Of a stretch of 64,000 nt of DNA, positions 26,949 through 35,368 are shown piece by piece. Positions within the stretch are counted from its first letter, which is position 1, and every line of letters begins with the position of its first letter. The translations under genes were made by a program, and so were the position numbers. The DNA is taken from contig NZ_CP113529.1 in assembly GCF_026723865.1 (NCBI RefSeq), positions 3,968,001 to 4,032,000 of the forward strand, in the 5' to 3' direction. The DNA is from Mycobacterium sp. Aquia_216 (GTDB lineage Bacteria; Actinomycetota; Actinomycetes; Mycobacteriales; Mycobacteriaceae). The notes under the pieces were generated by a model that saw only the letters and a program-made list of their open reading frames with translations, was not told the origin of the DNA and ran no database searches.

Positions 26949-28874
26949 TTACAACGTGCGAGTTAATTGATTCGCGAGGAGTTCAGCGAATCTGGCCGGG
27001 TCCTCGAGCGCACCGCCCTCGGCCAACAGCGCCGTTCCGTACAATAATTCCGCGGTCTCGGCGACCGTGGGATCGTCGGCCCGATTGCGGTGGGCTTCAC
27101 GCAGTCCGGTGATGAGCGGGTGATCTGGATTGAGTTCCAGAATTCGCTTTCCGATGGGGATGTTTTGTCCGGAAGCCTGGTAGATGCGTGCGAGCGCCGG
27201 GCTTATCCCGAAGGCGTCGGTGATCAGGCAGGCCGGCGATTCGGTCAGGCGAGTGGATAACCGGACTTCCTTGACATGGTCGGTCAGCGTCTCTTTCAAC
27301 CAGGTCAGCAGGTCGGCGAATTCTTTGTCCCGCTCCTCGCGTTCGGCGTCACTCTTGTCCTCACCGGAATCGAGGTCGACCTCGCCCTTGGCCACCGACT
27401 GCAGCGGTTTGCCGTCGAAGTCGGTCACGGTGCCCACCCAAACCTCGTCGACGGGGTCGGTGAGCAGTAGGACCTCGTAGCCCTTGGCCTTGAAGACCTC
27501 CAGGTGCGGCGACTTCAGGATTTGCTGCTGGGTCTCGCCGGTGGCGTAGAAGATCTGCTCCTGCCCGTCCTTCATGCGCTCGACGTATTCGGCGAGGGTA
27601 GTGGCGTCCTCCTCACTGTGCGTCGACGCGAACGACGAGATCTGCAGCAGGGTCTCTTGGTTGTCGACGTCGGACAGCAGGCCCTCTTTGAGAACCCGGC
27701 CGAACTGAGTCCAGAAGGTGCGATAGTCCTCGGGCCGCTCGGACTGCAGGTCCTTGATCGTCGATAGAACCTTCTTGGTCAGCCGCCGACGAATCGCGTT
27801 GATCTGCCGATCTTGCTGCAGGATTTCCCGAGAAACGTTGAGCGACAGGTCTTGTGCGTCGACCACACCCTTGACGAACCGCAGGTACTCCGGCATGAGC
27901 TGGTCGCAGTCGCCCATGATGAACACGCGCTTGACATACAGTTGGACCCCGATCTTGGCATCCCGGTTGAACAGGTCGAACGGGGCGTGCGACGGGATGA
28001 AGAGCAGGGCCTGGTACTCGAAGGTGCCCTCGGCCTTCATCACGATGACCTCGAGCGGGTCGTCCCAGGCGTGCGCGACGTGCTTGTAGAACTCTTTGTA
28101 CTCCTCGTCGGACACTTCGTCTTTGGGCCTGGCCCACAGCGCCTTCATCGAGTTCAGGGTCTCGGTCTCGATGGTGACGACTTCGTCGCCACCGTCCTCT
28201 GCCGGTGGAGTGCGCCGCTCGACCTCCATCCGGACGGGCCAGGCAATGAAGTCGGAGTACTGCTTGACGAGGCTCTTGATCTTCCACTCCGAGGTGTAAT
28301 CGTGGAGCTCGTCCTCGGCGTCTTCGGGTTTGAGGTGCAGGGTGACGGCGGTTCCCTGCGGGGCGTCTTCGACGGATTCGATGGTGTAGGTGCCCTCACC
28401 GCTCGATTCCCACCGGGTGGCTTGGCTCTCGCCGGCCTTGCGCGTCAACAGCTCGACCTTGTCGGCCACCATGAAAGACGAGTAGAAGCCGATACCGAAC
28501 TGACCGATCAGTTCCTCCGACGCGGCCTCGTTCTTGGCCTCCCGCAGCTGCTGGCGCAGCTCGGCGGTGCCTGACTTGGCGAGGGTGCCGATCAGGCCGA
28601 TGACCTCGTCGCGCGTCATGCCGATGCCGTTGTCGCGGATGGTCAGCGTGCGCGCGCCCTTGTCCACGTCGATCTCGATATGGAGGTCAGACGTATCGAC
28701 GACGAGGTCCTTGTTGCGGAATGCCTCAAGCCGAAGTTTGTCCAGTGCGTCGGAGGCGTTCGAGATCAACTCCCGCAGAAACGAGTCCTTGTTGGAGTAG
28801 ACCGAGTGGACCATCAAATCAAGGAGTTGCCGTGCCTCGGCCTGAAACTCCAACTGTTCAACACCCGCATTCAT
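26949..28874 (-). CDS. htpG: Molecular chaperone HtpG (Hsp90)
   Basis: A 641-residue bacterial Hsp90 (Rv2299c orthologue by sequence). The N-terminal GHKL ATPase shows LRELISNASDALDKLR with the catalytic Glu/Asn, IRDNGIGMTRDEVIGLIGT and QFGIGFYSSFMVADKV. The middle domain carries GVVDAQDLSLNVSREILQQD with the conserved Arg for gamma-phosphate, and the C-terminal dimerisation domain ends at Thr-Leu. It folds and protects client proteins in the cytosol. An extension to 28967 exists but the family start is MNAGVEQLEFQAEA at 28874. Confidence 0.97.
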   Translation of the reverse strand: MNAGVEQLEFQAEARQLLDLMVHSVYSNKDSFLRELISNASDALDKLRLEAFRNKDLVVDTSDLHIEIDVDKGARTLTIRDNGIGMTRDEVIGLIGTLAKSGTAELRQQLREAKNEAASEELIGQFGIGFYSSFMVADKVELLTRKAGESQATRWESSGEGTYTIESVEDAPQGTAVTLHLKPEDAEDELHDYTSEWKIKSLVKQYSDFIAWPVRMEVERRTPPAEDGGDEVVTIETETLNSMKALWARPKDEVSDEEYKEFYKHVAHAWDDPLEVIVMKAEGTFEYQALLFIPSHAPFDLFNRDAKIGVQLYVKRVFIMGDCDQLMPEYLRFVKGVVDAQDLSLNVSREILQQDRQINAIRRRLTKKVLSTIKDLQSERPEDYRTFWTQFGRVLKEGLLSDVDNQETLLQISSFASTHSEEDATTLAEYVERMKDGQEQIFYATGETQQQILKSPHLEVFKAKGYEVLLLTDPVDEVWVGTVTDFDGKPLQSVAKGEVDLDSGEDKSDAEREERDKEFADLLTWLKETLTDHVKEVRLSTRLTESPACLITDAFGISPALARIYQASGQNIPIGKRILELNPDHPLITGLREAHRNRADDPTVAETAELLYGTALLAEGGALEDPARFAELLANQLTRTL

Positions 28875-28971
28875 GAGATAAGAATCTACCGAGCTGAGGA
28901 TCGTTGATGTCGCGAGGCCCTGGGCGGGCCTTACCCTGAACAGGTGAGCCCACCCAGGAAGGGACATCAGG

Positions 28972-29592
28972 TTGTCTGTTGCTCAACGCGAACGTGCCGC
29001 CCTCGTCGACACCCTGCGCGGCGTCGGCCCGGATGCCCCCACCTTGTGTGACGGCTGGACTACCCGAGATTTGACCGCCCACCTTGTGATTCGTGAGTAT
29101 CGCCTCGACGCCTCGCCTGGCATCCTCATCCCGCGCTTCGCCGGCCACACCGCCAAGGTGCAAAACGAGGTCGCCGAGCGGACCGACTGGGATGCGCTGC
29201 TGGACAAGGTCGCGTCAGGACCGCCGGTTTATTCACCACTGAAGCTGCTCGACCCGGTGGCCAATATCGGCGAGATGTTCATTCATCACGAGGACGTCCG
29301 CCGCGCGCAGCCGAGCTGGACGCCACGTGTCCTGGAACCGGCCCTAGCGAAGAGCCTGCGCCGGACGCTTCCGCTGATGGCGCGGATGACGCTGGCGAAG
29401 GTCCCCGGCCGGGTCGCACTGCGTAGCCCGGAAGGCAAGACGGTGCTGATCGTGGGCAGCGGCCCGCCCATCACGGTGACCGGTGCTCCGGAGGAGCTGC
29501 TGCTGTTCGCTGTCGGGCGGCAGGCCAAGGTCGAGTTCGAGGGCGACGCATCCGCGGTGCAGACGGTTCGCGACGCACCCAAGGGGTTGTAG
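28972..29592 (+). CDS. TIGR03085-family protein (mycothiol-dependent maleylpyruvate isomerase-like fold)
   Basis: A 206-residue protein. The N-terminal DinB/MDMPI four-helix region has LCDGWTTRDLTAHLVIREYR and a later MFIHHEDVRRAQP, matching the His metal ligands of mycothiol-dependent enzymes. The C-terminal segment VLIVGSGPPITVTGAPEELL is the SCP2-like part. Members may be mycothiol S-transferases or isomerases. The start is TTG 28972, with GGAAGGGA upstream; no ATG or GTG fits. It is divergent from htpG across 97 bases. Confidence 0.82.
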   Translation: MSVAQRERAALVDTLRGVGPDAPTLCDGWTTRDLTAHLVIREYRLDASPGILIPRFAGHTAKVQNEVAERTDWDALLDKVASGPPVYSPLKLLDPVANIGEMFIHHEDVRRAQPSWTPRVLEPALAKSLRRTLPLMARMTLAKVPGRVALRSPEGKTVLIVGSGPPITVTGAPEELLLFAVGRQAKVEFEGDASAVQTVRDAPKGL

Positions 29593-29596
29593 CCGT

Positions 29597-31147
29597 TCAG
29601 CCGTAGGCCGCGCGCAGATCCTTCTTGATGACTTTGCCGAATTGGTTACGCGGCAAGGCATCGATAATGACGAGGCGCTCGGGATGTTTGTAGCGGCTCA
29701 GGCCTAGCGAATAACAGTGCCGCACCAGGGATTCCAATGAGACGCCGTCGGCCGATGCGGGTACCACGACGGCGCAGACCCGCTCCCCCGCGCTGTGGTC
29801 GGGTACCCCGATGACCGCGACATCGGCGACGGCGGGATGGGCGACGAGGACATTTTCGATCTCGAGGGCCGAGATGTTCTCCGCGTTGCGGATGATCGCA
29901 TCCTTGATTCGGCCGGTGACCCGGACGTTGCCGTCGGCGTCGATCAGTCCGAGATCGCCGGTGCGCAGCCAGCCATCCTCGTCAAAGGCATCGGCGTCGA
30001 GCGTCGCGTCGGCGTGGCCGAGGAAGCATTGGGGCCCCTTGAGTCGCAGCTCGCCTTCCTGACCGACGGGCAGTTCGATCTCGCGGTTGTCGACCACGCG
30101 AACGCTAACGCCCGCCACCGGTGCGCCGACGGTGTAGTCGAGCACCTCCGGCGGTGCGTCGAGCGGCGGTGAGGTCGCCACGGGAAACTCGGTCATCCCC
30201 CACGCATTGGCGATACCGGCCAGTCCGAAGGTTTCGCGGACCTGCCGTCCCAGTTCGCCGGTGATCGGCGCGCCCCCGGCGATGCAACCCCGCAGGGCGC
30301 CGAAGAGCGGCTGATTACCGTGTGCGCGTTGCGCTTCCAGGAACGCCACGAAGAACGGCGTGGCCGTGCCCAGGAATGTCGGGTTGTGTTCCGCGATGGC
30401 CAGTGGTGTTGTGGCAGGGTCGAACACCTCGAAGAGAGCCAGGCGCATACCGGTCAGCAGCGCGGCGGCCACCATCGCGGCCCCGCCGATGTGGGCGATC
30501 GGAAAGGCGATCGGATCCACGTCGCTGGCGGTGATCCCCATCGCCTCCACCATGCCTCGCGAGCCGGCGATTACCGTCGTATCGGTGTGTCGAATCCCCT
30601 TGGGCGCCGCGGTGGTCCCCGACGAGTAGTAGATCCACTGGGTGTCGCCACCGGCTGCCGATGGCGGCGCGAGCGCAGCGGCGTCGGCACGTGGCAGCCG
30701 TATCTCACCGACCTGCGGAGGTTTCGCCAGGTCGATGGTGATGACCTCGAAGCCCCGATCGGAGGCCAACGACCGAGCAAGCTCACCGTGATCGTATCCT
30801 CGCCAAAGTTCCGGAACCACAAGGAATTCTGTCGACAGCTGCCCAGTGATGAAGCCAACCTCACGCTCCCGCAATATCGGGATGATCGGATTCTGCACCG
30901 CACCGAGTCGAGTGAGCGCGGCCATCACCACCACGGTCTCGAGCGTGGTCGGCAGCTGCCAGGACACGACGGTTCCCGCACCGATCCCGCGTTCGGCGAA
31001 CGCCGCTGCCGTTGCGCGTGCGGCATCGTGAAACTCGCGTGCGCTTAGGCTCCGGCCGTAGTCGTCTGCGAAAAGCGGACGATTCGGTCGGTGCCGTGCC
31101 GCGTCGGCGATCAACGTCCAGTAGGTGACGTCGCTTCCGGTCGTCAT
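29597..31147 (-). CDS. AMP-forming acyl-CoA ligase (FadD-like)
   Basis: A 516-residue ANL-superfamily enzyme activating a carboxylic acid to its CoA thioester through an acyl-adenylate. The phosphate loop is YYSSGTTAAPKGIRHTD, followed by the adenine motif NAWGMTEFPVA, the hinge region GDLGLIDADGNVRVTGRIKD and the C-terminal catalytic Lys in PRNQFGKVIKKDL. It resembles cyclohexanecarboxylate/medium-chain ligases. Its ATG overlaps the stop of the upstream thioesterase gene (ATGA), so the two are translationally coupled. Substrate chain length is unknown. Confidence 0.9.
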   Translation of the reverse strand: MTTGSDVTYWTLIADAARHRPNRPLFADDYGRSLSAREFHDAARATAAAFAERGIGAGTVVSWQLPTTLETVVVMAALTRLGAVQNPIIPILREREVGFITGQLSTEFLVVPELWRGYDHGELARSLASDRGFEVITIDLAKPPQVGEIRLPRADAAALAPPSAAGGDTQWIYYSSGTTAAPKGIRHTDTTVIAGSRGMVEAMGITASDVDPIAFPIAHIGGAAMVAAALLTGMRLALFEVFDPATTPLAIAEHNPTFLGTATPFFVAFLEAQRAHGNQPLFGALRGCIAGGAPITGELGRQVRETFGLAGIANAWGMTEFPVATSPPLDAPPEVLDYTVGAPVAGVSVRVVDNREIELPVGQEGELRLKGPQCFLGHADATLDADAFDEDGWLRTGDLGLIDADGNVRVTGRIKDAIIRNAENISALEIENVLVAHPAVADVAVIGVPDHSAGERVCAVVVPASADGVSLESLVRHCYSLGLSRYKHPERLVIIDALPRNQFGKVIKKDLRAAYG

Positions 31148-31989
31148 CCGGTTGGCGACAAGTCCGGTGGTCGAAATCCGGAGTGCGCTATGGACACGGC
31201 CACCGCGCTGCCGACTGGACCCCGACGGTCAACGACAACGGCTGAACCGTTGGCCACCCCGTCGCCGCTGTAATGAGTAAGTGCGGCCAACCCGATATAC
31301 GGGCCTTCGGGCAGTCGACTGAGCGTAAGCGTGTAGTCGACGTTGATGAACTCGAGCGCGTTACTACCCCAGTTGGCGATTGCGGCGGTGACGTCGGCAC
31401 ATAGCGCCGCGCGGGTGAACGGGGTCAGAGGCTCGTCGTCGATCAAGGCACGCGTTTCATGAAGCCAGGTGTATTTCGGTCCGGTCGTATCCCACTCGGG
31501 ATCGGGATTCTGAAGTTCGCCGCCCCAGCCGTAGGTCCGCAGGAACAGCGTCGGGGTAGCGCCGTCGTGCTCGGTGGGCAGCCGAGGCATCTGCACTGGC
31601 TGTGACCACACTTTTCCGGCGGGCTGCGAGCCGCGCCGCAGAAACAGCGCGCTTGCTCGCGCGACGGGTTCGCCACGCTGGATGAGCAGCGCCTCGAGCA
31701 GTCGCAATCGCCGACGTTCGTGTTGCACCTGGACGTGCACCTCGAACGGCTCCATTGCGGCTGGTGCGGGCAGATCGACCGTCAGCCGCGCGGGTTGCAA
31801 CTCCGGGTCGTCGACCGCGCCTTCGAGCACGGCGGCCAGGATGCCGCCGACCACGTGTCCGCTCATGGACGGGCCCCACCCGCCGCGCGCGATTGACGTT
31901 GGCACGTAAAGCTTTTCGTCGCGCTCAAAGTACGGCCTGGGCGTCGCCGAATCGACGTCATCCGCCGGGATATTCGGCTCGGTCACCAC
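31144..31989 (-). CDS. Acyl-CoA thioesterase family protein (double hot-dog)
   Basis: A 281-residue protein of the TesB-like actinobacterial thioesterase group. The first hot-dog has ARGGWGPSMSGHVVGGILAA and the second FINVDYTLTLSRLPEGPYIG, ending with SIAHSGF. It would hydrolyse acyl-CoA, probably working with the coupled ligase to set the free acid/CoA balance. The frame opens at 32103, but the first part is not family-like; GTG 31989 has GGAGAG seven bases upstream. GTG 31986 is an alternative. Confidence 0.78.
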   Translation of the reverse strand: MVTEPNIPADDVDSATPRPYFERDEKLYVPTSIARGGWGPSMSGHVVGGILAAVLEGAVDDPELQPARLTVDLPAPAAMEPFEVHVQVQHERRRLRLLEALLIQRGEPVARASALFLRRGSQPAGKVWSQPVQMPRLPTEHDGATPTLFLRTYGWGGELQNPDPEWDTTGPKYTWLHETRALIDDEPLTPFTRAALCADVTAAIANWGSNALEFINVDYTLTLSRLPEGPYIGLAALTHYSGDGVANGSAVVVDRRGPVGSAVAVSIAHSGFRPPDLSPTG

Positions 31990-32251
31990 ATGACTCTCCG
32001 CTCGAACAGGGCTTTCATCGAGACTCCCCCTCTGAGGTAGGCAACGGTAGATGTTACAGTTCGTCTTCCAGGTCACGTGATGTCCGGTTGTCGCTTGTGC
32101 CAAAAATCCACGCGCGGAGGAATATTGACTTTCTCACTAAACCGGCTTGCCAGGGGTTCAGCCGGCGACGTCGAGCGGATACCGCACCACGCAGTTAACG
32201 AATAGTGGGGATCGAGCAAAGCGTCCGCAGTGGTTTGTCACAGCCAACTCA

Positions 32252-32266
32252 TAGGTAGCCTAACTA
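32252..32266. promoter_or_regulatory. 15-bp palindrome TAGNTAGNCTANCTA, copy 1
   Basis: TAGGTAGCCTAACTA is an inverted repeat with arms TAGgTAG and CTAaCTA about a single central base. It ends 61 bases before the start of the collagen-like gene. The same architecture recurs before the paralog at 33257. It is reminiscent of DtxR-family boxes (IdeR: TTAGGTTAGGCTAACCTAA) but is shorter and shifted. Confidence 0.6.
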
Positions 32267-32327
32267 CCGTCGAGAAAGTTGGGCGTCAACGTTCGATATA
32301 TCCACTAAATAAATAAGTGGGGGGAAT

Positions 32328-33071
32328 ATGAAACTCAAGCAACTGATTGCGGCGGCCACGCTCGCCGGCGCATTCAGCGCGGCGGCGCTGGGTGTCGGCG
32401 CCGGTTCGGCAAATGCCGCTCCGGGTTCACCGTCCGGCGGCCATGGCGCTCCTGCGCCCGGCAGCCACGGCGCTCCGACCGGGCCAAATGACCCGGGCGG
32501 CCCTGGCGGCCCGGGTGGTCCCGGACCGGGCGGCCCGGGCGGACCCGGTGGACCTCCCGGCGGACCCGGCGGACCCGGCGGTCCAGGGGAGCACGGCCCT
32601 GGCGGCCCCGGTGGACCTCCCGGTGGCCCCGGCGGACCCGGAGAGCACGGCCCTGGCGGCCCCGGTGGACCTCCCGGTGGGCCCGGTGGCCCCGGTGGCC
32701 CCGGCGGACCCGGTGGACCTCCCGGTGGGCCTGGTGGCCCGGGCGGGCCTGGACACCCAGGCGGCCCCGGGTTCAACGGTCCCGGTGGACCGGGCGGACC
32801 CGGTGGACCGGGCGGGCCCGGCGGCCCCGGCGGTCCCTGGCATGGGGATCCACAGCGTGGCTACTTCCACGGCGCACCGTGGGGCGACGGACCTGGCCCG
32901 TGGGGGCCGGGTGAGCCGCCTCGACCGGCGTGGGATCGACCACTCCCGCCGCCAGGCGGCCCGTGGAACTACGGCCCAATCAACTACTGGGGCTACCAGG
33001 AAACGCCCGTTTGGGATCCCGGTTTCAACGCGTGGGGTTTCTGGTTCTTCGGAGTCTGGGTCCCGCTGTAA
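32328..33071 (+). CDS. Secreted collagen-like Gly/Pro-rich protein
   Basis: A 247-residue exported protein. The Sec signal peptide is about residues 1-30 (LIAAATLAGAFSAAALGVGA, cleavage after ANA). Residues about 45-170 are a low-complexity tract of GPG and GGP triplets, with interspersed GEHGPGGPGGPPGGPG blocks, approximating collagen Gly-X-Y periodicity. The C-terminal 75 residues are rich in Trp, Tyr and Pro (PINYWGYQETPVWDPGFNAW, then GFWFFGVWVPL) and shared with the next gene. Strong purine-rich ribosome-binding site GGGGGGAAT precedes ATG 32328. It probably acts in the cell wall or outside the cell. Antisense open frames here are shadows. Confidence 0.85.
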   Translation: MKLKQLIAAATLAGAFSAAALGVGAGSANAAPGSPSGGHGAPAPGSHGAPTGPNDPGGPGGPGGPGPGGPGGPGGPPGGPGGPGGPGEHGPGGPGGPPGGPGGPGEHGPGGPGGPPGGPGGPGGPGGPGGPPGGPGGPGGPGHPGGPGFNGPGGPGGPGGPGGPGGPGGPWHGDPQRGYFHGAPWGDGPGPWGPGEPPRPAWDRPLPPPGGPWNYGPINYWGYQETPVWDPGFNAWGFWFFGVWVPL

Positions 33072-33089
33072 ATCGCTGACGCACCCACC

Positions 33090-33127
33090 ACGACGCCCGT
33101 TTCGCCGCTCGGCGAGACGGGCGTCGT
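33090..33127. terminator. Strong hairpin terminator after the collagen-like gene
   Basis: Arms ACGACGCCCGTTTCGCC and GGCGAGACGGGCGTCGT pair at 16 of 17 positions around the four-base loop GCTC, starting 19 bases after the stop codon. No U-tract follows, as usual for mycobacteria. It separates the two paralogs into independent units. Confidence 0.75.
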
Positions 33128-33183
33128 GCTGTCTACCGACCGACAGCCCAAAAGATCTCCATCGCTCCGCCACAGCAGCTACA

Positions 33184-33198
33184 TAGGTAGGCTATCTA
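33184..33198. promoter_or_regulatory. 15-bp palindrome TAGNTAGNCTANCTA, copy 2
   Basis: TAGGTAGGCTATCTA repeats the architecture of the site at 32252. It ends 58 bases before ATG 33257, nearly the same distance as copy 1, and the surrounding CACAGC and CATAGG flanks also match, implying one shared regulator. Confidence 0.6.
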
Positions 33199-33256
33199 AT
33201 CTGGAATTGTCGGGGGCGAATGTCCACGGATTCACTGAGCAGACAGGTGAAGGACC

Positions 33257-33664
33257 ATGAAACTTAATCGACTGGTTGCGGGGGCGACCATCGCCGGCGC
33301 TCTCGGCGCAACGGCGTTGGGCATGGGCTCCGGTTTGGCAACCGCCGCTCCAATCCCAACGCCGGACCACCACGGTGTCTCGGCACCCCTTGACTACCAC
33401 GGCCCGGGGCGACCTGGTGGCCCCGCGCCATGGCACGGAGACTCCCACCGCGGCTACTTCAATGGAGCCCCGTGGGGAAACGGGCCCGCCCCCTGGGGAT
33501 TGGGAGCGCCACCCCGGCCGGCTTGGGGAGGACCGCTCCCGCCGCCCGGTGGGCGGTGGGCGGGTGGACCCATCAACTATTGGGGCTACCAGGAGACGCC
33601 GATTTGGAATCCCGGATTTAACCAATGGGGCTTCTGGCTCTTCGGAGTCTGGATCCCGCTGTAA
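33257..33664 (+). CDS. Secreted Trp/Pro-rich protein, short paralog without collagen-like insert
   Basis: A 135-residue paralog of the preceding gene. Signal peptide residues 1-30 (LVAGATIAGALGATALGMGS, then LATAA), a short PDHH linker and the conserved C-terminal domain: WHGDSHRGYFNGAPWGNGPA, PINYWGYQETPIWNPGFNQW and GFWLFGVWIPL. The long Gly-Pro tract is reduced to GPGRPGGPAP. The tandem arrangement and shared promoter palindrome show duplication, followed by expansion or loss of the repeat. It is likely a cell-envelope or secreted factor; no enzyme motif is visible. Confidence 0.82.
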   Translation: MKLNRLVAGATIAGALGATALGMGSGLATAAPIPTPDHHGVSAPLDYHGPGRPGGPAPWHGDSHRGYFNGAPWGNGPAPWGLGAPPRPAWGGPLPPPGGRWAGGPINYWGYQETPIWNPGFNQWGFWLFGVWIPL

Positions 33665-33788
33665 CAAGCCCCCCGCCGGCGGACCGCGATCACGGTAGGA
33701 CTCGTGCGGCGCGGTCGTCCCGAACGCTCTACACTTCTCGCGTGAAACTGCGACTGGCTGTCGACGTTTGCGCGCTGGTGAAATCGCT

Positions 33789-34484
33789 GTGACCATACGG
33801 CGTTTCGTGGCCATCGCCCTCGTCGCGATACTGGCCGCGGGCTGCGCGCCGGCACGGGCCGCCGGGCACCACAACATCACCTTGACGCTGGTGCGACATG
33901 CTCAGTCGGCAGCCAACGCATCGGGACTGATCGACACCACGGTCCCCGGTCCGGAACTCTCTCCCCGGGGGTTTTGCCAGGCGACGCTCGTGGCCCCGCA
34001 ATTGGCCCCGAACCATTACGACGGCGTCTACGCCTCGACCATGATCCGCACACAGGAGACGGCAACACCGACGTCGCAAGCACTCGGTGAAGCCATCACC
34101 GTGCTGCCCGGGCTGCGCGAGATCGAGGCGGGCCAGTACGAAGGCACGCCCGAAGCCGACATCCCGCAGACCTACTTCGCCGCCCCGGCACGCTGGCTGC
34201 AGGGTGACCGCAACGCACGGATTCCCGGCTCTGTGGACGGCAACGAGTTCAACGCGCGGTATACCGAGGCCGTCTCACGCATTTACGACAGCGGCCAGCA
34301 GAACCCGGTCGCGTTTTCACATAGCGCGTCGATCATGTTCTGGGTGCTGATGAACGCACGCAATGCCGACCCGTCGTTGTTGAAGACCAAGTCGTTGCCG
34401 AACGTGGGCCACGTAGTGCTCACCGGAAATCCTTCCGAAGGCTGGACATTGACCGAATGGGATGCCGATCCCCCGCCGTGCTGA
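33789..34484 (+). CDS. Exported histidine phosphatase (lipoprotein)
   Basis: A 231-residue protein of the phosphoglycerate-mutase-like histidine phosphatase clan. The N-terminus FVAIALVAILAAGC is a lipoprotein signal with lipobox LAAGC. The catalytic motif is LVRHAQSAANASG, followed by a second core Arg in ASTMIRTQETATPT, an acid in REIEAGQYEG and the late catalytic His in VAFSHSASIMFW. The RHG motif is RHA, an accepted variant. GTG 33789 is preferred to TTG 33768. Probably an envelope-located acid phosphatase; substrate unknown. Confidence 0.83.
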   Translation: MTIRRFVAIALVAILAAGCAPARAAGHHNITLTLVRHAQSAANASGLIDTTVPGPELSPRGFCQATLVAPQLAPNHYDGVYASTMIRTQETATPTSQALGEAITVLPGLREIEAGQYEGTPEADIPQTYFAAPARWLQGDRNARIPGSVDGNEFNARYTEAVSRIYDSGQQNPVAFSHSASIMFWVLMNARNADPSLLKTKSLPNVGHVVLTGNPSEGWTLTEWDADPPPC

Positions 34485-34499
34485 TCTCCTGAGCGGCCG

Positions 34500-35135
34500 T
34501 TAGCTCTTGATGCCGACGGTGATTACGTCGGACACGAACCGGATCCAGAATGGCCGCGGGATGCGGTGCTGATCGGTGACGGTGAACCCGGCGTCCTCGA
34601 ACATCGACCGCAGCTCGGCCGGCGACGCGTTGTGCTGCGGTTTCCACCGATTCGTCGAACGCGCCTGCAGCAGCGTTTGTCGCGTGCTCAACGCGGAGAC
34701 GGCGGCAAGTCCACCCGGCGCCAGGACGCGATGAAACTCTCGAAGCGCAGCCGGCTGGTCGAAGAAGTGAAACGCCGAGGTCGTCACGACCGCATCGAGG
34801 GCGCCGTCGTCGAAGGGCAGCTGCTCGGCCGGCCCGCGCAACCAGTGCACCCGAGTGGATCTGGCCCGCGCCTGAGCGAGCATCCCATCCGACATGTCTA
34901 CCCCGTAGATCGCCTCGGGGTGTAGTTCACGTTCGATACGGTCGCTGAGAATACCTGTCCCACAAGCGATGTCAGCGATCTTACGCGATTGATGGTCGCG
35001 CAGCTTTGCGATCACCTCGTCGTGCGGAGGGCGGTACACCCACTGCTGCAAAACCGGCTGGTCATAGGCCGGTGCTAAGAAACTCCAAATCCGGGTGACG
35101 ACACTATTGAGCCCCCGACGTCGCGGTGCGGTCAT
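34500..35135 (-). CDS. Class I SAM-dependent methyltransferase
   Basis: A 211-residue Rossmann-fold methyltransferase. Motif I is IADIACGTGILSDRIERELH (about 53-72), the Asp that binds the SAM ribose is in YGVDMSDGMLAQARAR, and motif IV/post is LDAVVTTSAFHFFDQPAALR with LAPGGLAAVSAL. It resembles ubiquinone/menaquinone-type UbiE relatives. It is convergent with the phosphatase gene, 15 bases apart. Substrate cannot be assigned. Confidence 0.82.
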   Translation of the reverse strand: MTAPRRRGLNSVVTRIWSFLAPAYDQPVLQQWVYRPPHDEVIAKLRDHQSRKIADIACGTGILSDRIERELHPEAIYGVDMSDGMLAQARARSTRVHWLRGPAEQLPFDDGALDAVVTTSAFHFFDQPAALREFHRVLAPGGLAAVSALSTRQTLLQARSTNRWKPQHNASPAELRSMFEDAGFTVTDQHRIPRPFWIRFVSDVITVGIKS

Positions 35136-35368
35136 AGGACATGTCTAGTGCCGGCCCGGTTCGCCGGGTCCACCGGGTCCAGCCGGGCTGTTTCGTAAGG
35201 CCCAAGCCGCCCAGATCCGACACCTCGATGCTCAGGCCCCGGTGGCGGGAGTAGGAATTTCCCGATCGGGCTTGGAACGCGGCCGTTCGGTCAGCCGATT
35301 GCATGAAACCCTTGCGGCGCATCGGAATCACTAAGTTAGTGCACAGGTAAGCGGATTAGCGTGATGTT

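Noticed and set aside
32264..32776. Long minus-strand Pro/Gly frame opposite the collagen-like gene
   Set aside because: It is the reverse complement of GGN-CCN repeats and has no start context; the plus strand has a signal peptide, ribosome-binding site and paralog.
32500..32830. CRISPR-like or tandem DNA repeat
   Set aside because: The short GGCGGACCC-like units are codon repeats of a Gly-Pro protein, with no unique spacers.
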